From Paenibacillus faecis (GTDB taxonomy: Bacteria; Bacillota; Bacilli; Paenibacillales; Paenibacillaceae), in assembly GCF_008084145.1 (NCBI RefSeq), contig NZ_VSDO01000001.1, positions 1,192,840 through 1,256,839 of the forward strand: a stretch of DNA of 64,000 nucleotides, in the 5' to 3' direction. The notes below the pieces were generated by a model. The model saw nothing but the letters and a program-made list of their open reading frames with translations, did no database searches and was not told where the DNA came from. Both the position numbers and the translations under genes were made by a program. Below, in pieces: positions 50,341 to 58,624 of this stretch. Each line of letters starts with the position of its first letter. Positions within the stretch are counted from its first letter, which is position 1.

Positions 50341-51345
50341 ATGCTGTTTATCGACAATCAGGGGATTACCGATGCGTCCGTCAACCTGGCCATCGAGGAG
50401 TTCGCGCTAAGACATTTGCCGCTTGAGGACGACAGTTACCTGCTGTTTTATATCAACGCTCCGTCCATTATCATCGGGAAGCACCAGAATACGATCGAGG
50501 AAATCAATGCCGAGTATGTGAAAGAAAACGGCATTCAGGTCGTCCGCCGGCTTTCCGGCGGAGGAGCGGTATACCATGACCTCGGCAATCTGAACTTCAG
50601 CTTCATCACCAAAGACGACGGCCAATCGTTTCACAATTTCCGCAAATTTACCGAGCCCGTGGTCGAGGCCCTGCGTTCCTTCGGCGTCAACGCCGAATTG
50701 ACCGGCCGCAACGACCTTCAGGTGGGGGAACAGAAAATTTCGGGCAACGCCCAGTTCGCCACCCGCGGACGCATGTTCAGCCACGGGACTTTAATGTTTA
50801 ATCTGAACCTGGAGGACGTTCAAGCTTCCCTGCACGCGAATCCCGAAAAATTCAAATCCAAGAGCACGAAATCCGTTCGCAGCCGCGTCGCCAATATCAT
50901 CGATTTTATGGACCGTAAAATGACGATCGAACAATTCCGCTCCGAGCTGCTCCGCCATATTTTCGGCATGGATCCGGCAGCCGTTCCTCAATACCAATTG
51001 ACGGAAGCCGACTGGGAAAAGATCCGCCAAATCTCGGCCGAGCGCTATAAAAACTGGGATTGGAACTACGGCCTGTCCCCGGAGAGCAATGTCAAGCACG
51101 CCAAGAAGTTTCCGGTGGGTATCATCGACCTGCGGATGAACATCAAGGACGGCCACATCAAGAACATCAAGATCTACGGCGATTTCTTCGGCGTCGGCGA
51201 CGTGACCGATATCGAGGACAAGCTGAAAGGCGTACGCTATGAGGAGAACGATGTCCGTGCCGCTCTGTCCGACGTCGATATCAAGCATTATTTCGGCAAT
51301 CTGGAGAAAGACGAGTTTATCGGACTTGTGTTTCTTGAAGAATAG
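50341..51345 (+). CDS. lplA: Lipoate--protein ligase
   Basis: 334 aa. Activates free lipoate with ATP and attaches it to lipoyl domains. LplA core: IIIGKHQNTIEEIN, VVRRLSGGGAVYHDLGNLNFSF (the RRxxGGGAVYHD signature) and NDLQVGEQKISGNAQ with the catalytic Lys. A C-terminal LplA accessory domain of about 90 residues (FPVGIIDLRMNIKDGHIKNI) is present, making it the full-length self-sufficient type. GGGGGGAAC precedes the ATG. Monocistronic. Confidence 0.94.
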   Translation: MLFIDNQGITDASVNLAIEEFALRHLPLEDDSYLLFYINAPSIIIGKHQNTIEEINAEYVKENGIQVVRRLSGGGAVYHDLGNLNFSFITKDDGQSFHNFRKFTEPVVEALRSFGVNAELTGRNDLQVGEQKISGNAQFATRGRMFSHGTLMFNLNLEDVQASLHANPEKFKSKSTKSVRSRVANIIDFMDRKMTIEQFRSELLRHIFGMDPAAVPQYQLTEADWEKIRQISAERYKNWDWNYGLSPESNVKHAKKFPVGIIDLRMNIKDGHIKNIKIYGDFFGVGDVTDIEDKLKGVRYEENDVRAALSDVDIKHYFGNLEKDEFIGLVFLEE

Positions 51346-51367
51346 AGGAAAAAGGCCGGCAAGCAAA

Positions 51368-51442
51368 TGGCTGCAAATCTGCAGAAATTCTCAAATTTAA
51401 GCCTGAAACGGAAAAAATGCCTGCAGATTTGCAGGCATTTTT
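51368..51442. repeat. CTGCAGATTTGCA-family repeat (copy 3, short) and likely terminator of lplA
   Basis: CTGCAAATCTGCAGAAATTC and, 48 bp on, CCTGCAGATTTGCAGGCATTTTT. The two modules are complementary to each other over about 14 bases, giving one larger hairpin ending in T residues. It therefore looks like a repeat module used as a terminator. Confidence 0.65.
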
Positions 51443-51490
51443 GCATGGACCGGCGTGGCTTTAAAGGTAGGAGGATACACACGCCCGGCG

Positions 51491-51652
51491 TTATTTTTTC
51501 GTTACCTTCAATTGCACACTATGGCCGTGATATATGAGCTCCGCTTTATAACCCTCGGGCAGCCCCGTGGTTTCGACGGAGGTAAACCTTTTGTTACGGC
51601 CATGTATAAAATGGATCGAGTGCGTAAACGTGAATTGAAATCCTGGTTTCAT
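51491..51652 (-). CDS. Possible small protein (53 aa), unknown
   Basis: ATG 51652 to TAA 51491. The product reads plausibly as protein in its second half (TSVETTGLPEGYKAELIYHG), but there is no Shine-Dalgarno and I recognise no family. It could be a remnant of a longer gene, a small gene with weak initiation, or chance. It lies convergent to lplA and divergent from the Cof-type phosphatase. Apart from this and the repeat, I see nothing in 51346-51724. Confidence 0.3.
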   Translation of the reverse strand: MKPGFQFTFTHSIHFIHGRNKRFTSVETTGLPEGYKAELIYHGHSVQLKVTKK

Positions 51653-51724
51653 AAGGTACAATAGAGAAAGCTGAACAAAGAGAGAAAGGCGAAGCTTTTT
51701 CGTCCCAAAAAAGGAGAGAACCCA

Positions 51725-52528
51725 TTGTATAAACTCGTAGCGATCGACATCGACGACACTTTAATCAACGACGACAAAGAAGTAACCCCGGCCACGCAGC
51801 GGGCCTTGGAGCAGGCGGTAGCGAAAGGCGCCGTCGTCACATTGGCCACGGGCCGCGCTTACGCCAGCGCCCAGGCGATCGCCCGTCAAACCGGACTGAA
51901 TGTTCCGATCATCACGTATCAGGGGGCTTTGGTCAAAAATTTGCTGGACGAACAAGTCCTTTACGAGCGTTATGTCCCAATGGATGCCGCTCACAAGCTG
52001 TTCGAATATTGTATCCAAAATAACCTCCACCTGCAGACCTACATCGACGACAAGCTTTATGCCCGCGAGGAGAATCAAAAGCTGATCGACTATGCGGCAT
52101 TAAACAAAACGAAGTATTATGTCGAACCCGATTTCGCCAAACTCGTGGCTCAGCCGACTCCGAAAATGCTGATTATCGACGAGCCGGATTACCTGGATGA
52201 AATCGCTCCGGTGCTACGGGAACTGCTTGGAGAAAGCGTCCACATCACCAAATCCAAGCCGAACTTCCTTGAAATTATGCACCACGAAGGAACCAAGGGA
52301 CATGCCTTGAAGTTCCTGGCCGCCCATTTCGGCTGCGCGCTGTCCGAGTGCATCGCGATCGGCGATTCCTGGAACGACCATGAGATGCTCGAAGCCGCGG
52401 GCCTTGGCGTCGCTATGGGTAACGCGATTCCTGCCCTGAAAGAGATCGCCGACTATGTGACCGCCAGCAACAACGAGGACGGCGTCAAGCTGGTGATCGA
52501 TAAATTTATTCTCGGCCAAGAAGCGTAA
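51725..52528 (+). CDS. Cof-type HAD-IIB family phosphatase
   Basis: 267 aa. HAD motif I AIDIDDTLIND (nucleophile Asp and second Asp), motif II TLATGR, cap type IIB, motif III Lys in TKGHALKFL, and motif IV IGDSWNDHEML. Likely dephosphorylates sugar phosphates, FMN or related metabolites; the exact substrate is unknown. It starts with TTG at 51725, supported by AAGGAGAG 9 bases upstream and by the family N-terminus YKLVAIDIDDT immediately after. Confidence 0.92.
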   Translation: MYKLVAIDIDDTLINDDKEVTPATQRALEQAVAKGAVVTLATGRAYASAQAIARQTGLNVPIITYQGALVKNLLDEQVLYERYVPMDAAHKLFEYCIQNNLHLQTYIDDKLYAREENQKLIDYAALNKTKYYVEPDFAKLVAQPTPKMLIIDEPDYLDEIAPVLRELLGESVHITKSKPNFLEIMHHEGTKGHALKFLAAHFGCALSECIAIGDSWNDHEMLEAAGLGVAMGNAIPALKEIADYVTASNNEDGVKLVIDKFILGQEA

Positions 52529-52554
52529 CCGTACCGGAACGGCTCTGCCGTCAA

Positions 52555-52760
52555 ATTTACGAATTTAACGGGAGGACTTCCCGCTAAATTGACGCAATGC
52601 AGGCCATTCGTGTCATTAGCTGGAATTTCTCCCGCTATTTCCGCTTTTTTTGCCCGAATCGTTGTTTTGCCCGAAAAATAACGGGAGTTTTTCCCGTTGA
52701 TTGCTTGCTGCAGCCGTCAACATACTTGATTAGAGGGAGTTTTTCCCGTTAATCAAGCGC
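52555..52760. repeat. TAACGGGA-type hairpin repeats (family C) downstream of the Cof gene
   Basis: At least three units: TTAACGGGAGGACTTCCCGCTAA (about 52554), AATAACGGGAGTTTTTCCCG (about 52677) and GGGAGTTTTTCCCGTTAATC (about 52736). These fill most of the 52529-52857 gap and match units flanking the IS110 element. Confidence 0.65.
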
Positions 52761-52792
52761 TAACTGACCCGCTTCAGTCAGGCCTCTACAAG

Positions 52793-52845
52793 AAAACGAC
52801 CGCGGTTTCCGCTCATGAACGGAAACTGCGGTCGTTTTCTTTTCT
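52793..52845. terminator. Long-stem bidirectional terminator
   Basis: GAAAACGACCGCGGTTTCCG / CGGAAACTGCGGTCGTTTTC, 20-bp stem with one mismatch, followed by TTTT; A-rich on the other side. Separates the convergent Cof and MBL genes. Confidence 0.9.
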
Positions 52846-52857
52846 CCGGCCCCTGGC

Positions 52858-53634
52858 CTATATGGCGGCAAGCGGCACATTCATCCCCGTGACCGCGTAG
52901 CGCACGCCGTCCGGCAAAGCGTAATCCTGACGCAAGTCGATGTCATGCGACATGTGCGTAAATATCGTTTGCTTCGGCTTGAGCTCCCGCAGCAGCTCGA
53001 GCGCTTCTTTGACATCGTACACGGAACGGGTGGAGAATTCGGCCAGCTCATGGTAAAAGCTCGTCCCCAACACGAGCAGATCCAGCCCGTTCAACAAAAG
53101 CCGCTGCTCCGGCGGCAAGGCGATCGAATCCGGACAGTAGGCCCAAACATAGCCCTTCTTTTCCAGCCGATAAGCATAGGAATAGCCGTTTTTTCCATGG
53201 TTTACTTTCCAGCCGGAAATACGCCATCCCGCCAGCGAGATCCCTTCATCCATCGGGTGAAAATCCAGATTTCTTTCCAGCCAAGGATATTGACGGTTTA
53301 TCGCGTCCAGCACCTCCTTTGGGGCATAAATCCGCCCCTTCCGTTCCAGCCACCGGCAAGCGTCCGCCCATTCCGGAAGGCCGCCGATATGATCGAAATG
53401 GGGGTGCGTGACCAGCACCGTTCCGGCGAACCGCTGCCCCCTCCGTTCCATACTCTCCCGCCAGTCGGGACCGCAATCGATGAGAAAGCTTCCCTCCTCG
53501 CTTTCTACCGACACGGATGAGCGGTAGCGCCGATTGAGCCCTCCCGCTCTCGCCTCTTCGCAAACTTGGCAATCGCAGTAGACGCGAGGTACGCCCATCG
53601 CATCCCCCGTCCCCAGAAACACCAGTTGTTCCAC
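52858..53634 (-). CDS. MBL-fold metallo-hydrolase (PhnP-like)
   Basis: 258 aa. Begins FLGTGDAMGVPRVYCDCQVC, the PhnP-type start in which the cysteines bind an extra zinc. The metallo-beta-lactamase motif THPHFDHIGGLPEW carries the binuclear site, with a later His in THMSHDIDL. PhnP relatives are cyclic phosphodiesterases. No phosphonate (phn) genes are near, so a general phosphodiesterase role is the safe call. Start ATG 53634. Confidence 0.88.
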   Translation of the reverse strand: MEQLVFLGTGDAMGVPRVYCDCQVCEEARAGGLNRRYRSSVSVESEEGSFLIDCGPDWRESMERRGQRFAGTVLVTHPHFDHIGGLPEWADACRWLERKGRIYAPKEVLDAINRQYPWLERNLDFHPMDEGISLAGWRISGWKVNHGKNGYSYAYRLEKKGYVWAYCPDSIALPPEQRLLLNGLDLLVLGTSFYHELAEFSTRSVYDVKEALELLRELKPKQTIFTHMSHDIDLRQDYALPDGVRYAVTGMNVPLAAI

Positions 53635-53681
53635 TCGGCCTTCCCCTCTCTGCTGTCATGTCTCATTATCTCAAGATCCGA

Positions 53682-54527
53682 TTATTTCCGCCCCGCGGTC
53701 AAATCCACAAAAATCGTATCCTTCGGGGCCGGATCTTCCGGGTCCCCGTTTCTCGTCTCCACCGTGAGCACGAGATTGTCCGCCTCCTGAAGGGCCTCTT
53801 TGTTTTTCACGTACAAATGGGCCCGGTAAGCGTGATACTGCAGGAGCCCCAGGCTGTCGCGGCTCCCTTCCTTGACGGCCCAAACCTCGACGATCTGATC
53901 CTCCCGCGGAACGATTCCGCCGACGAGCATCAGCATCTCCCGCGACGCCTCATTATACCAGACCATGCCGGATTCCGGCGCAAGTCTTCCTCCATCAAGG
54001 GGGAGAGCGACGCTCTCCGGACTCGACATCACCGGCAAGGCGGCGGGCTCATATCTCTCCACATAGGTGCTCCAAGGTTCATCCGCCGCGTGCTCCGTCC
54101 GGAGCACCCATCCCCCGGCTACGATCAGCGCGAACGAGAAGGCCAAAATGGCCCCGCGCCGCCGTAAGCCGCCTCTTATCAACTCTTTTGCCTCGTTTCT
54201 AAGCCCGATAAACCGAACCCGCCAGCGAAGCGACTTGCGTACTCGTTCCGCCGGGACAGCAGGCTGTACTTGCTCCCGATTCCCGGCTGTTCCGGCTTCC
54301 GGATCGCCTTGAGGCTCCGAATAGAGCAATACCCGCTCCCAATCGGCGGAAAGCTGCCGGCAGGACGGACAAACTTCCAAATGGGCCCGCATTTCCGCTC
54401 GTTTCGGTCCCGCTACCGTTCCAAGCACCCAATCCACCCAGTCCTCTTCCGTATACCTTGCCGTACAGCCCGGTAACGGATCTGGCCGCGAAGCGCCAAC
54501 GGTTTGTTTATAAACGGAATCGCTCAT
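53682..54527 (-). CDS. Anti-sigma factor (zinc-finger HC2 N-terminus, RskA-type C-terminus)
   Basis: 281 aa from the ATG at 54527, preceded by GGAAGGAGGCGGAAAGG. Upstream starts would run through the sigma gene. An HxxxCxxC anti-sigma zinc motif (HLEVCPSC) follows a WVLGTVAGPKRAEMRAHL helix. One membrane helix (GAILAFSFALIVAGGWVL) leads to an extracellular RskA-like domain (EVWAVKEGSRDSLGLLQYHA). It should hold the adjacent ECF sigma at the membrane until an envelope signal releases it. Overlaps the sigma gene by 20 bp. Confidence 0.9.
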   Translation of the reverse strand: MSDSVYKQTVGASRPDPLPGCTARYTEEDWVDWVLGTVAGPKRAEMRAHLEVCPSCRQLSADWERVLLYSEPQGDPEAGTAGNREQVQPAVPAERVRKSLRWRVRFIGLRNEAKELIRGGLRRRGAILAFSFALIVAGGWVLRTEHAADEPWSTYVERYEPAALPVMSSPESVALPLDGGRLAPESGMVWYNEASREMLMLVGGIVPREDQIVEVWAVKEGSRDSLGLLQYHAYRAHLYVKNKEALQEADNLVLTVETRNGDPEDPAPKDTIFVDLTAGRK

Positions 54528-55104
54528 CCTTTCCGCCTCCTTCCGGTGTATGGCTCCATCCTTGTTTTTCCAACTGTTTGCGCAAATTGGCAAGCCCGTA
54601 GCGAACCCATGATTTTACCGTGCCGATCGGAACGTTCCAGGCTTCAGACATCTCCTTATGGGTGTGCAGGGTATAATACGAGCCCAAAATCGCCTTTCTT
54701 TGCGCCTCGGGCAGCGCATAAACCGCGGATCTCAAAGCCTCCTTTTCCAGCCTGGAAATGACCTGTTCTTCCTCGGAAATCCGCATCCCGCCGGGAAGAA
54801 GCTCCCCTTCCAGCGGCTGTACCCGTTGATTGCGCCTCAGCCGGTCGAGGCAGCGGCTCCTCGTTTTTACGGCCAGCCAGGCTTTGATGGAGCCCCTGGC
54901 CGGATCGTAGTCTTTTCCCCGCCGGAGGGCTTCGAGAAACACTTCATGGCAGACATCCTCCGCCTCCATCCGCTCGCCCACCATCCGGATAGCCACCTGC
55001 ATGACAAAAGGAGCGTACGCTTCGTAAAACCGGTCGAACGCCTCGACGGATCCGTCGCACATTTGGCGCAGCCGCAGCGTCATCTCATCATTTTGCAGGT
55101 CCAT
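54508..55104 (-). CDS. ECF RNA polymerase sigma factor
   Basis: 198 aa from the ATG at 55104; an in-frame ATG at 55125 has an equally good GGAGG site, so the start is not settled. Region 2 spans RFYEAYAPFVMQVAIRMVG ... EDVCHEVFLEALRRG. Region 4 has ALPEAQRKAILGSYYTLHTHKEMSEAWNVPIGTVKSWVRYGLANLR with a clear helix-turn-helix. Resembles SigK/RpoE-like group members paired with RskA-type anti-sigmas. Divergent from the NEW3-domain/ABC operon, a candidate target, though I could not identify a convincing ECF promoter between them. Confidence 0.92.
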   Translation of the reverse strand: MDLQNDEMTLRLRQMCDGSVEAFDRFYEAYAPFVMQVAIRMVGERMEAEDVCHEVFLEALRRGKDYDPARGSIKAWLAVKTRSRCLDRLRRNQRVQPLEGELLPGGMRISEEEQVISRLEKEALRSAVYALPEAQRKAILGSYYTLHTHKEMSEAWNVPIGTVKSWVRYGLANLRKQLEKQGWSHTPEGGGKDERFRL

Positions 55105-55349
55105 GCTCCTTCCCTCCCGAACCATACTCCTCCCTCGTTACCTCCCGTTTTACCAAAAAGCGCGCCGTTTGAAAACCCCGAAAAATTTTTTTCGCGCATA
55201 AATCCAAATTGAGATTTCGTTCGTATCCTTTATGACCGCAGCGATCGAGACGGAGATGAACCGGGGAAGCCGAGGGGCCCATCGCTTCCGCCGTAGTCCC
55301 GATCGGCTGCCGCGAATTTAAGTCATTGTTGCAAGGAGGAATTCAGGTC

Positions 55350-56510
55350 ATGCTGAAGTTTTATCGCAAATCGGCGTTTTTCCTGCTGGCCCTGTTCACC
55401 GCGCTGACGACCGTCGTTACGACAGGGCCTTCAAAGGCCGCCGCGGCCGGAGCCTTGGAGCTGTATACGCCATATCTCGAATGGTCGGCCGCGCCCGGTG
55501 AAACGGTGTCTTATTCCATCGATTTAATCAATCGCGGATCTTCGACCGCTTCCGCCGGCCTGTCGCTGGAAACCAAGGCAAAGGACTGGAAGTACACGCT
55601 CACGGCCGGAGGACGGGATATTTCCCGCATCGCGGTCAAGCCGGGCGAGACGCAAAACTTCAATCTCGAGCTGGAAGTGCCGCTGCAAGTTAATAAAGGA
55701 CGCTACAGCTTTACCTTAAAAGCGGATGATTCTTCCCTGCCGCTGATCGTGAACGTTTCCGAGCAGGGCACCTTCAAAACCGAACTTACCGTGGACCAGG
55801 CCAACATGGAGGGGCACTCAGACTCCACCTTCACTTACAGCGCCGTACTGCGGAACCGAACGACCAAAAAACAAACCTACGCGTTGCAAGCCCAGGCCGA
55901 AGCCGGCTGGGATGTCCGTTTCAAGGCGGACAGCAACAGCGTGACTTCGGTCGAAGTGGAGCCGAACGCGGAAAAATCAATCACCATCGAAATCAAACCG
56001 CCGGAAAACGTGCAGGCCGGCTCCTTCAACATCCCGATCGCCGCTTCAAGCGGGGAAACTACAGCCAACGCCGAGCTGGAAGCGGTGGTTACCGGTACCT
56101 ATGAAATGCAGTTTACTACCAAAAACAATCTGCTAAGCACCGACATCCGGGCCGGCGGGGAACGCAGAATGGACTTCGTCGTCCAGAATACCGGTTCCGC
56201 CGACCTCGAAGACCTTTCCTTCTCCTCGAACGCGCCGACAGGATGGGAGGTTTCTTTTGAACCGTCGACGATTACGTCGGTCGCTCCCGGGGAAAGCAAG
56301 CAGGTTCAGGCGATCATCAAATCCAGCGACAAAGCGCTGGCCGGGGATTACGTCGTCAGCTTGAACGCTTCTTCCTCCGGCAAAAGCGCTGCCGCCGATC
56401 TCCGGGTGACCGTAAAATCCTCCGTACTATGGGGATGGATAGGCGTTCTGATCATTCTGGCGGTTATTGCCGGAATCTACTATCTGTTCCGGAAATTCGG
56501 GAGAAGATAA
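55350..56510 (+). CDS. NEW3/CARDB-domain membrane-anchored protein
   Basis: 386 aa. Signal peptide at 1-32 (LALFTALTTVVTTGPSKAAAA). Three beta-sandwich repeats, each about 110 residues, of the NEW3 alpha-galactosidase-associated type (AAPGETVSYSIDLINRGSS; RTTKKQTYALQAQ; EDLSFSSNAPTGWEVSFEPS). A C-terminal transmembrane helix (WGWIGVLIILAVIAGIYYLF) and basic end follow. It is probably an extracellular adaptor of the ABC transporter encoded directly downstream (4-bp gap). AAGGAGG lies ahead of the ATG at 55350. Confidence 0.85.
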   Translation: MLKFYRKSAFFLLALFTALTTVVTTGPSKAAAAGALELYTPYLEWSAAPGETVSYSIDLINRGSSTASAGLSLETKAKDWKYTLTAGGRDISRIAVKPGETQNFNLELEVPLQVNKGRYSFTLKADDSSLPLIVNVSEQGTFKTELTVDQANMEGHSDSTFTYSAVLRNRTTKKQTYALQAQAEAGWDVRFKADSNSVTSVEVEPNAEKSITIEIKPPENVQAGSFNIPIAASSGETTANAELEAVVTGTYEMQFTTKNNLLSTDIRAGGERRMDFVVQNTGSADLEDLSFSSNAPTGWEVSFEPSTITSVAPGESKQVQAIIKSSDKALAGDYVVSLNASSSGKSAAADLRVTVKSSVLWGWIGVLIILAVIAGIYYLFRKFGRR

Positions 56511-56513
56511 ACT

Positions 56514-57488
56514 ATGGCGCCGATTATCGAGTTAAAAGAGCTCACGAAAAAATACGGAGAGTATACGGCGGTCGATCATCTGAACCTGAGCATTGCCAAA
56601 GGGGAAATTTTCGGTCTGCTCGGTCCCAACGGGGCCGGTAAAACGACCACGATTCTCATGATGCTCGGCTTGACCGAGCCGTCCTTCGGCGAAGCCCGGA
56701 TCTGCGGCCATGATCCCGCCCGCGAGCCCTTGAAGGTCAAGCGGAAAGTGGGCTATTTGCCCGACGATGTGGGCTTCTATGAGGACCGCACCGCGATGGA
56801 CAATCTCGTCTATACCGCCCGTTTGAACGGGCTGTCCAAGCCGGTGGCGGCCGAAAGGGCCGTCCATCTGCTGGAGAAAACCGGCCTTGCCGAGCATGCG
56901 AACAAAAAGGTCGGCGCTTTTTCCCGCGGGATGAGGCAGCGGCTTGGTCTCGCCGATGTCCTGATCAAAAATCCCGAGGTCATTATCCTCGACGAGCCGA
57001 CGCTCGGCATCGACCCGGAAGGGGTGCGGGAGCTGCTGGAGCTGATTTCGTCCCTGAGCCGGGACGAAGGGCTGACCGTGCTCCTTTCCTCGCACCATTT
57101 GCATCAAGTTCAGCAAATTTGCGACCGGGTCGGCCTGTTCGTACAGGGACGCCTTATCGCCGCCGGCGATATCAAGACGCTGTCGAAATCGCTTGATGAG
57201 GACGGCAGCATTTTCATCGAGGTCGGTACCTCCGGCTGGCCTCAGGGCCTGGTTGAGCGCATCGCCGCTCTGGAGGGCGTTAGGGAAGTACGGCCGCCGG
57301 AGGATGACCCGGGTCGACCCGGCGGTATCGAGTCCTCCATCATGACCGTGGTCTGCGATCGGGATCTTACCCCGCTAATCGCGGAAGCCGTCATCGCGAG
57401 CAAGGCGGAGCTCACCTATTTGCGGCGGAAGGAATACGGACTCGATGATATCTACCATCGTTATTTTGAAAGGAAGGGAGAGCGGTGA
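56514..57488 (+). CDS. ABC transporter ATP-binding protein (NEW3-associated exporter)
   Basis: 324 aa. Walker A GPNGAGKT (about 37-44), the signature as FSRGMRQRL in place of LSGGQ, Walker B VIILDEPT, H-loop LSSHHL. C-terminal extension of about 90 residues, as in NatA/YhaQ-type exporters. Middle gene of NEW3 protein - ATPase - permease. The stop overlaps the permease GTG by 4 bp. Substrate unknown. Confidence 0.92.
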   Translation: MAPIIELKELTKKYGEYTAVDHLNLSIAKGEIFGLLGPNGAGKTTTILMMLGLTEPSFGEARICGHDPAREPLKVKRKVGYLPDDVGFYEDRTAMDNLVYTARLNGLSKPVAAERAVHLLEKTGLAEHANKKVGAFSRGMRQRLGLADVLIKNPEVIILDEPTLGIDPEGVRELLELISSLSRDEGLTVLLSSHHLHQVQQICDRVGLFVQGRLIAAGDIKTLSKSLDEDGSIFIEVGTSGWPQGLVERIAALEGVREVRPPEDDPGRPGGIESSIMTVVCDRDLTPLIAEAVIASKAELTYLRRKEYGLDDIYHRYFERKGER

Positions 57489-58537
57489 CGACATATTGGA
57501 CCCAACTGAAGCAAAAGACCTCCGAGTTGAAGACGCGGTTCGCCGCCAATCCGGCCGAACGACGGGAACGCAGGGACTATACCTCGTTTTGGGTCATGGT
57601 CGGCAAAGAGATCGGCGACCATATCCGCAGCTGGCGCTTCGGCATCCTGATCGGCATTATCGTTCTGGCCTGCATCGGATCGATCTATTCGGCCGTGACA
57701 GCCATACGGAACGGTTCGCTGGACGAACAATCCGCCGGGGACACCTTCTTGTTCCTGCGTATGTTTACGCTCACCAGCCCGAGCCTGTCGGTTCCGTCGT
57801 TCGCCACCTTCTTGTCTTGGCTCGGTCCCCTGCTCGGGATCGCTCTCGGCTTCGACGCCGTGAACTCCGAACGGAACAAGGGAACACTCGGGCGGCTGCT
57901 GTCGCAGCCGATTTACCGGGATGACTTCATTATCGCCAAGTTCGTCTCCTCCCTGTTCCTGATCGCGGTCGTCGTTTTCTCGCTGGGCTTCCTCGTCATG
58001 GGGCTCAGCCTGTTTACGATCGGTTATCCGCCGACTCCGGAGGAGTTTTGTAGAATTGTCCTGTTTCTAATTATTGCGGTCGTGTATATCGGCTTTTGGC
58101 TGAACCTGTCCATCCTCTTTTCCATCCGGTTCCGCCAGGCCGCTACCTCGGCTTTGTCTTCCATCTCCGTCTGGCTGTTTTTTACCATTTTTTACAGCAT
58201 GATTATCAATCTGATCGACAGTGCCACCGCCGTTTCCGAGCAGCAAATGAACCCGGCGGCACAACTGCGGCAGATGAATTTTATCCTGACGTTGAACCGT
58301 CTTTCGCCCACCGAACTCTTCTCGGAGACGATTACGACGATGCTGTCGCCCGGCGTCCGATCGCTCGGCCCTTTGACGATGGATCAACTCGTCGGGGCCA
58401 TCGCCAGCCCGCTGTCGCTGGGTCAGAGTCTGATTCTCATTTGGCCGCAGTTGACCGGCCTGATCGCCGCCACCATGATCTGCTTCGGTATTTCCTATGC
58501 CTTGTTCATGCGTCAGGAAATCCGCTCCAGAGCGTAA
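57485..58537 (+). CDS. ABC-2 type transporter permease (NEW3-associated exporter)
   Basis: 350 aa. About six membrane helices: FGILIGIIVLACIGSIYSAV; ATFLSWLGPLLGIALGFDAV; FVSSLFLIAVVVFSLGFLVM; VYIGFWLNLSILFSI; a serine-rich helix; and LIAATMICFGISYALFM at the end. Contains the ABC-2 motif ERNKGTLGRLLSQPIYRDDF. Begins with GTG at 57485 inside the ATPase stop (GTGA). With the ATPase and NEW3 protein it forms a predicted envelope exporter, opposite an ECF sigma/anti-sigma pair. Confidence 0.9.
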   Translation: MTTYWTQLKQKTSELKTRFAANPAERRERRDYTSFWVMVGKEIGDHIRSWRFGILIGIIVLACIGSIYSAVTAIRNGSLDEQSAGDTFLFLRMFTLTSPSLSVPSFATFLSWLGPLLGIALGFDAVNSERNKGTLGRLLSQPIYRDDFIIAKFVSSLFLIAVVVFSLGFLVMGLSLFTIGYPPTPEEFCRIVLFLIIAVVYIGFWLNLSILFSIRFRQAATSALSSISVWLFFTIFYSMIINLIDSATAVSEQQMNPAAQLRQMNFILTLNRLSPTELFSETITTMLSPGVRSLGPLTMDQLVGAIASPLSLGQSLILIWPQLTGLIAATMICFGISYALFMRQEIRSRA

Positions 58538-58541
58538 TTGC

Positions 58542-58584
58542 AAAAGAACCGCGAGAACGGTTTACGTTCTCGCGGTTCTTTTTT
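58542..58584. terminator. Strong terminator after the NEW3/ABC operon
   Basis: AAAAGAACCGCGAGAACG / CGTTCTCGCGGTTCTTTTTT stem with a short GTTTA loop. Also serves the convergent cysA-like gene. Confidence 0.92.
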
Positions 58585-58624
58585 ATGGGCGATCCAACGG
58601 ATTGTTCCCCTGGTCACGTCTGGA

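Noticed and set aside
51455..51664. 69-codon plus-strand frame after lplA
   Set aside because: Begins with GTG without Shine-Dalgarno and has low-quality protein composition. The opposite-strand frame is more protein-like, though also uncertain.
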